Origin: Azoarcus_F sp048158365
GTDB taxonomy: Bacteria > Pseudomonadota > Gammaproteobacteria > Burkholderiales > Rhodocyclaceae
Length of the DNA stretch: 64,000 nt
Direction: 5' to 3' (one strand)
Assembly (NCBI GenBank): GCA_048158365.1
Contig: JBLLNL010000006.1
The first letter of the stretch is position 1; each line of letters starts with the position of its first letter. The position numbers and the translations under genes were made by a program. The notes under the pieces are model-generated. The model was not told the origin of the DNA and did not search any database. It saw only the letters and a list, made by a program, of their open reading frames with translations. Of this stretch, positions 61,744-64,000 are shown one piece after another.

Positions 61744-62301
61744 TCACTTCTTGCCGCGCTTGCCCTTCTTCTTCAGCGGCGGCAGTCCTTCCAGAACTGT
61801 CGCAAGCGTCGCAGGGTCCTGCTCGCCCAGCAACCTGACCGCGACCCGCAGCAATGCCGAGCGTGACGGTTTCGGCGCAGCCTTTTCGACCGCGGACTGC
61901 ACCCGTCTGAGCCGTTCGACGTCCTTGACCGATAGCACGAAGTCCTCGCGTACGCGCTTTTCGGCCCTGGGCGGCTCGGCCACCGCCGCATCGGCGACCG
62001 GCCCTGCCGCAGGCGTGACCGGCGGTCGAGCCACGCCGCCCGAGGGTGACTCCGCGACTTTTTTCGGCTTGCGGGCGACAGCGTCCGCCTTTGCTGCCGC
62101 GGACGCACCCGTCGTCCGGCGGCGCACCGCAGGCTTGCGTGCCGGCGTCGGTTCAGATACCGCAGGGCCGCCGGGCGAGTCCTTGATCGGTGTCGTGGCA
62201 CGCTTTGCCGCTGTGTCGGGCAATCGCTTCACCAGCGCGGCATCCTCTTTTTGCAGCGCTGCGCGCAGCGCCGATTGGGTTCTGTGACTTGTCGTCATCA
62301 A
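61744..62301 (-). CDS. Basic, Ala/Pro-rich partner protein of the orphan ParA
   Basis: 185 residues. A low-complexity Ala/Pro/Lys/Arg region spans about residues 30-115 (PARKPAVRRRTTGASAAAKA). A more ordered C-terminal part has VREDFVLSVKDVERLRRVQS and PSRSALLRVAVRLLGEQDPA, which could form a small helical DNA- or protein-binding unit such as a ribbon-helix-helix; it ends in a Lys-rich tail (PPLKKKGKRGKK). The start overlaps the ParA stop by 4 nt. It probably acts as the ParB-like or adaptor partner. I recognise no named family. Confidence 0.7.
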   Translation of the reverse strand: MMTTSHRTQSALRAALQKEDAALVKRLPDTAAKRATTPIKDSPGGPAVSEPTPARKPAVRRRTTGASAAAKADAVARKPKKVAESPSGGVARPPVTPAAGPVADAAVAEPPRAEKRVREDFVLSVKDVERLRRVQSAVEKAAPKPSRSALLRVAVRLLGEQDPATLATVLEGLPPLKKKGKRGKK

Positions 62302-62960
62302 GCTCTCTCCAGCAGTTCGAGCACTGCATCCACCAACCAGTTGACCTCGAGTTGTGACGCCTCGGCCGCCTTGCCGAGATCGAACACGGATGCACCGATC
62401 ACGGCACTCTGTGCGTACGCATTGCGCTGCGACAGCGACGCGTTCAGCACCGGCAATGTGAACTCCCGCATCACCTCCAGCACGTTACCGGCCAGCGCAG
62501 TGCGTTGCACGCGGTTGGGCAGCATCGCGCCACGCAGGCGCCCCTTGCTTCCCATACGCTGCAGGATCAGGCGTTCGACCGCGCGTGCGGACCACAGATC
62601 GGGCGGACTGGGCACCACCGGCACCAGTGCAAGATCGGCCAGATCCAGTGCGGTCAGCGTGTGGGAATGTTCGATCGATGGCGGGCAGTCGATCAGCACG
62701 CAGTCCAAACCCTTCGCGAACGCCTTCAGCGTATCGGCAATCTCGCGGGTGTCGCCGCTGGCCGCGCGCACCGCGGCCGGAAAAGGGTGCGCATCCGGCG
62801 CGGATTCGGCCCAGCGCAATGCACTTTGCTGCGGATCGAGGTCGATCACACCCAGCTTATGGCCCCGCAATGCGAGACCGGCCGCAAGCTGCATCGTGAC
62901 CGTGGTCTTGCCCGCCCCGCCCTTCTGCGACAGCAGCACGACTACCCTGCATTTCTTCAT
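62298..62960 (-). CDS. Orphan ParA-family ATPase
   Basis: 220 residues. The deviant Walker A is LLSQKGGAGKTTVTMQLAAG with the signature Lys; Walker A' and B regions are LGVIDLDPQQSALRWAES and DCVLIDCPPSIEHSH. There is no N-terminal DNA-binding extension, so it is of the short ParA type used to position plasmids, chemoreceptor clusters or other cargo (as PpfA/ParC). No parB or parS-like repeats were seen; the neighbouring basic protein is translationally coupled. Cargo unknown. Confidence 0.9.
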   Translation of the reverse strand: MKKCRVVVLLSQKGGAGKTTVTMQLAAGLALRGHKLGVIDLDPQQSALRWAESAPDAHPFPAAVRAASGDTREIADTLKAFAKGLDCVLIDCPPSIEHSHTLTALDLADLALVPVVPSPPDLWSARAVERLILQRMGSKGRLRGAMLPNRVQRTALAGNVLEVMREFTLPVLNASLSQRNAYAQSAVIGASVFDLGKAAEASQLEVNWLVDAVLELLERA

Positions 62961-63112
62961 GGTTCGATCCGGCGTGTTGTCCGAGTCCGCCTATGGTACC
63001 CGCTGGACCTTGCGCTGCAAGCCGCATCATCGCAGTCGCTGCGGATCCGCCATCTCCTTGCGCGCCCCGGAACACGCGTCCGACGTCGCTTCTGTATGCG
63101 AGGCGCGATGGT

Positions 63113-63118
63113 TATACT
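63113..63118 (+). promoter_or_regulatory. Possible -10 of the metY promoter
   Basis: TATACT stands 40 nt before the metY start codon. No good -35 lies 16-18 nt upstream, and I see no SAM riboswitch-like structure in the short leader. Confidence 0.35.
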
Positions 63119-63157
63119 CGTTGCGCGCTCCAGCAGACAAAAAAGGAAGCCTCGCCA

Positions 63158-64000
63158 ATGAAACTCGAGACACTCGCCGTCCATGGCGGCTATTCGCCGG
63201 ATCCGACCACCAAGGCCGTCGCGGTACCGATCTACCAGACCACATCCTATGCATTCGACGACACGCAACATGGCGCGGATCTTTTCGACCTGAAGGTACA
63301 GGGCAACATCTACACCCGCATCATGAATCCGACCCAGGACGTGCTCGAGAAGCGGGTCGCCGCGATGGAAGGCGGCATCGCCGCACTGGCGATGGCCTCG
63401 GGCATGGCAGCCATCACCGCCGCGATCCAGACCATCGCCGAGGCCGGCGACAACATCATCACGTCGAGCACGCTGTACGGCGGCACCTACAACCTGTTCG
63501 CGCATACGCTACCGCAATACGGCGTCGAGGTGCGTTTCGCCGATTACCGCGACCCGAATACCTTCGACCGGCTCATCGACGAGCGCACCAAGGCGATCTT
63601 CTGCGAATCGGTCGGCAATCCGCTCGGCAACGTCACCGATTTCGAGAAGCTCGCAGCCGTCGCCCACCGCCATGGCGTGCCGCTGATCGTCGACAACACG
63701 GTGCCGTCACCCTACCTGTGCCGTCCGTTCGAGCATGGTGCCGATATCGTCGTGCATGCGCTGACCAAGTACCTGGGGGGTCACGGCAACTCGATCGGCG
63801 GAGTCATCGTCGATTCCGGCAAGTTCCCGTGGGCCGATCACAAACAGAAGTTCAGGCGCCTGAACGAACCGGACGTGTCCTATCACGGCGTCGTGTACAC
63901 CGAGGCGCTCGGCCCGGCGGCCTACATCGGTCGCGCCCGCGTGGTGCCCTTGCGCAACATGGGCGCAGCGATCTCGCCGTTCAATGCCTTCCTGATCCTG
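63158..64000 (+). CDS. metY: O-acetylhomoserine sulfhydrylase MetY, 3' end outside the window
   Basis: 281 codons of an expected 425-435. It is a Cys/Met-metabolism PLP enzyme that makes homocysteine from O-acetylhomoserine and sulfide. LETLAVHGGYSPDPTTKAVA and VPIYQTTSYAFDDTQHGADL form the N-terminal substrate/PLP phosphate region; YTRIMNPTQDVLEKRVAAME follows; the PLP lysine is in HALTKYLGGHGNSIGG. AAGGAAG lies 8-14 nt upstream of the ATG. The long N-terminal pattern and GGVIVDSGKFPW favour MetY over cystathionine synthase or methionine gamma-lyase. Confidence 0.92.
   Translation, partial: MKLETLAVHGGYSPDPTTKAVAVPIYQTTSYAFDDTQHGADLFDLKVQGNIYTRIMNPTQDVLEKRVAAMEGGIAALAMASGMAAITAAIQTIAEAGDNIITSSTLYGGTYNLFAHTLPQYGVEVRFADYRDPNTFDRLIDERTKAIFCESVGNPLGNVTDFEKLAAVAHRHGVPLIVDNTVPSPYLCRPFEHGADIVVHALTKYLGGHGNSIGGVIVDSGKFPWADHKQKFRRLNEPDVSYHGVVYTEALGPAAYIGRARVVPLRNMGAAISPFNAFLIL

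Noticed and set aside
62961..63157. SAM riboswitch ahead of metY
   Set aside because: The likely transcribed leader is only about 35 nt and shows no conserved SAM-riboswitch core.

Overview
The window is a 64 kb, GC-rich, densely coded stretch of a proteobacterial chromosome. Gene content points to a beta- or deep-branching gammaproteobacterium: smc-zipA-ligA, a full isc operon with iscX, trmJ-cysE-iscR opposite suhB, dapC-dapD-pilU-dapE-prmB, yafS-rnhA-dnaQ opposite gloB with mltD nearby, and lexA-imuA-imuB with dnaE2. The order was not resolved from sequence alone. I saw no rRNA, tRNA, CRISPR array, prophage or insertion sequence.

Layout. 1-7 kb: the end of a lysophospholipid transporter (lplT, running off the left edge), a LysR regulator overlapping radA, an AT-richer island with a 59-residue gene, a thionucleoside phosphorylase and typA. 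7-15 kb (minus strand): galU, ligA, zipA and smc, closed by a bidirectional hairpin terminator shared with typA. 15-21 kb (plus strand): lysine/diaminopimelate genes dapC, dapD and dapE with a pilU-type retraction ATPase between them, then prmB and an orphan response regulator. 21-30 kb (minus strand): trmJ, cysE, iscR, a second cysteine desulfurase, iscS, iscU, iscA, hscB, hscA, fdx, iscX and a frameshifted glutathione peroxidase. Three sites resembling type 1 IscR boxes lie here: two tandem at the iscR promoter and one in front of cysE.

30-35 kb: suhB, then a gentisate-degradation cluster under a divergent NahR-type LysR regulator. Its dioxygenase has lost the second cupin domain and its TRAP transporter survives only as a remnant, so the cluster looks decayed by internal deletions. 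34.7-41.5 kb: a FolK-FolP fusion, a two-subunit NAD-dependent formate dehydrogenase (NuoE-NuoF fusion plus a molybdopterin catalytic subunit) and a pterin carbinolamine dehydratase-like gene, which together form a pterin/one-carbon neighbourhood. 41.8-52.6 kb: mutS, a spermidine-synthase-like protein, an lhgO-like oxidase, dnaQ, rnhA, a yafS-like methyltransferase whose start overlaps the divergent gloB, a REC-GGDEF cyclase, mltD, slyD and bcp.

52.9-61.7 kb holds an SOS mutagenesis locus. lexA (with a perfect CTGT-N8-ACAG box), imuA, imuB and an unknown membrane protein form one run. dnaE2 lies apart, behind an M61 peptidase, with its own promoter and a LexA-like box overlapping its start codon. 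Just upstream of that promoter is a 190-nt nested inverted repeat with perfect 28-bp outer arms, the most striking unexplained structure here. The window ends with an orphan ParA ATPase with a basic partner, and the start of an O-acetylhomoserine sulfhydrylase gene.
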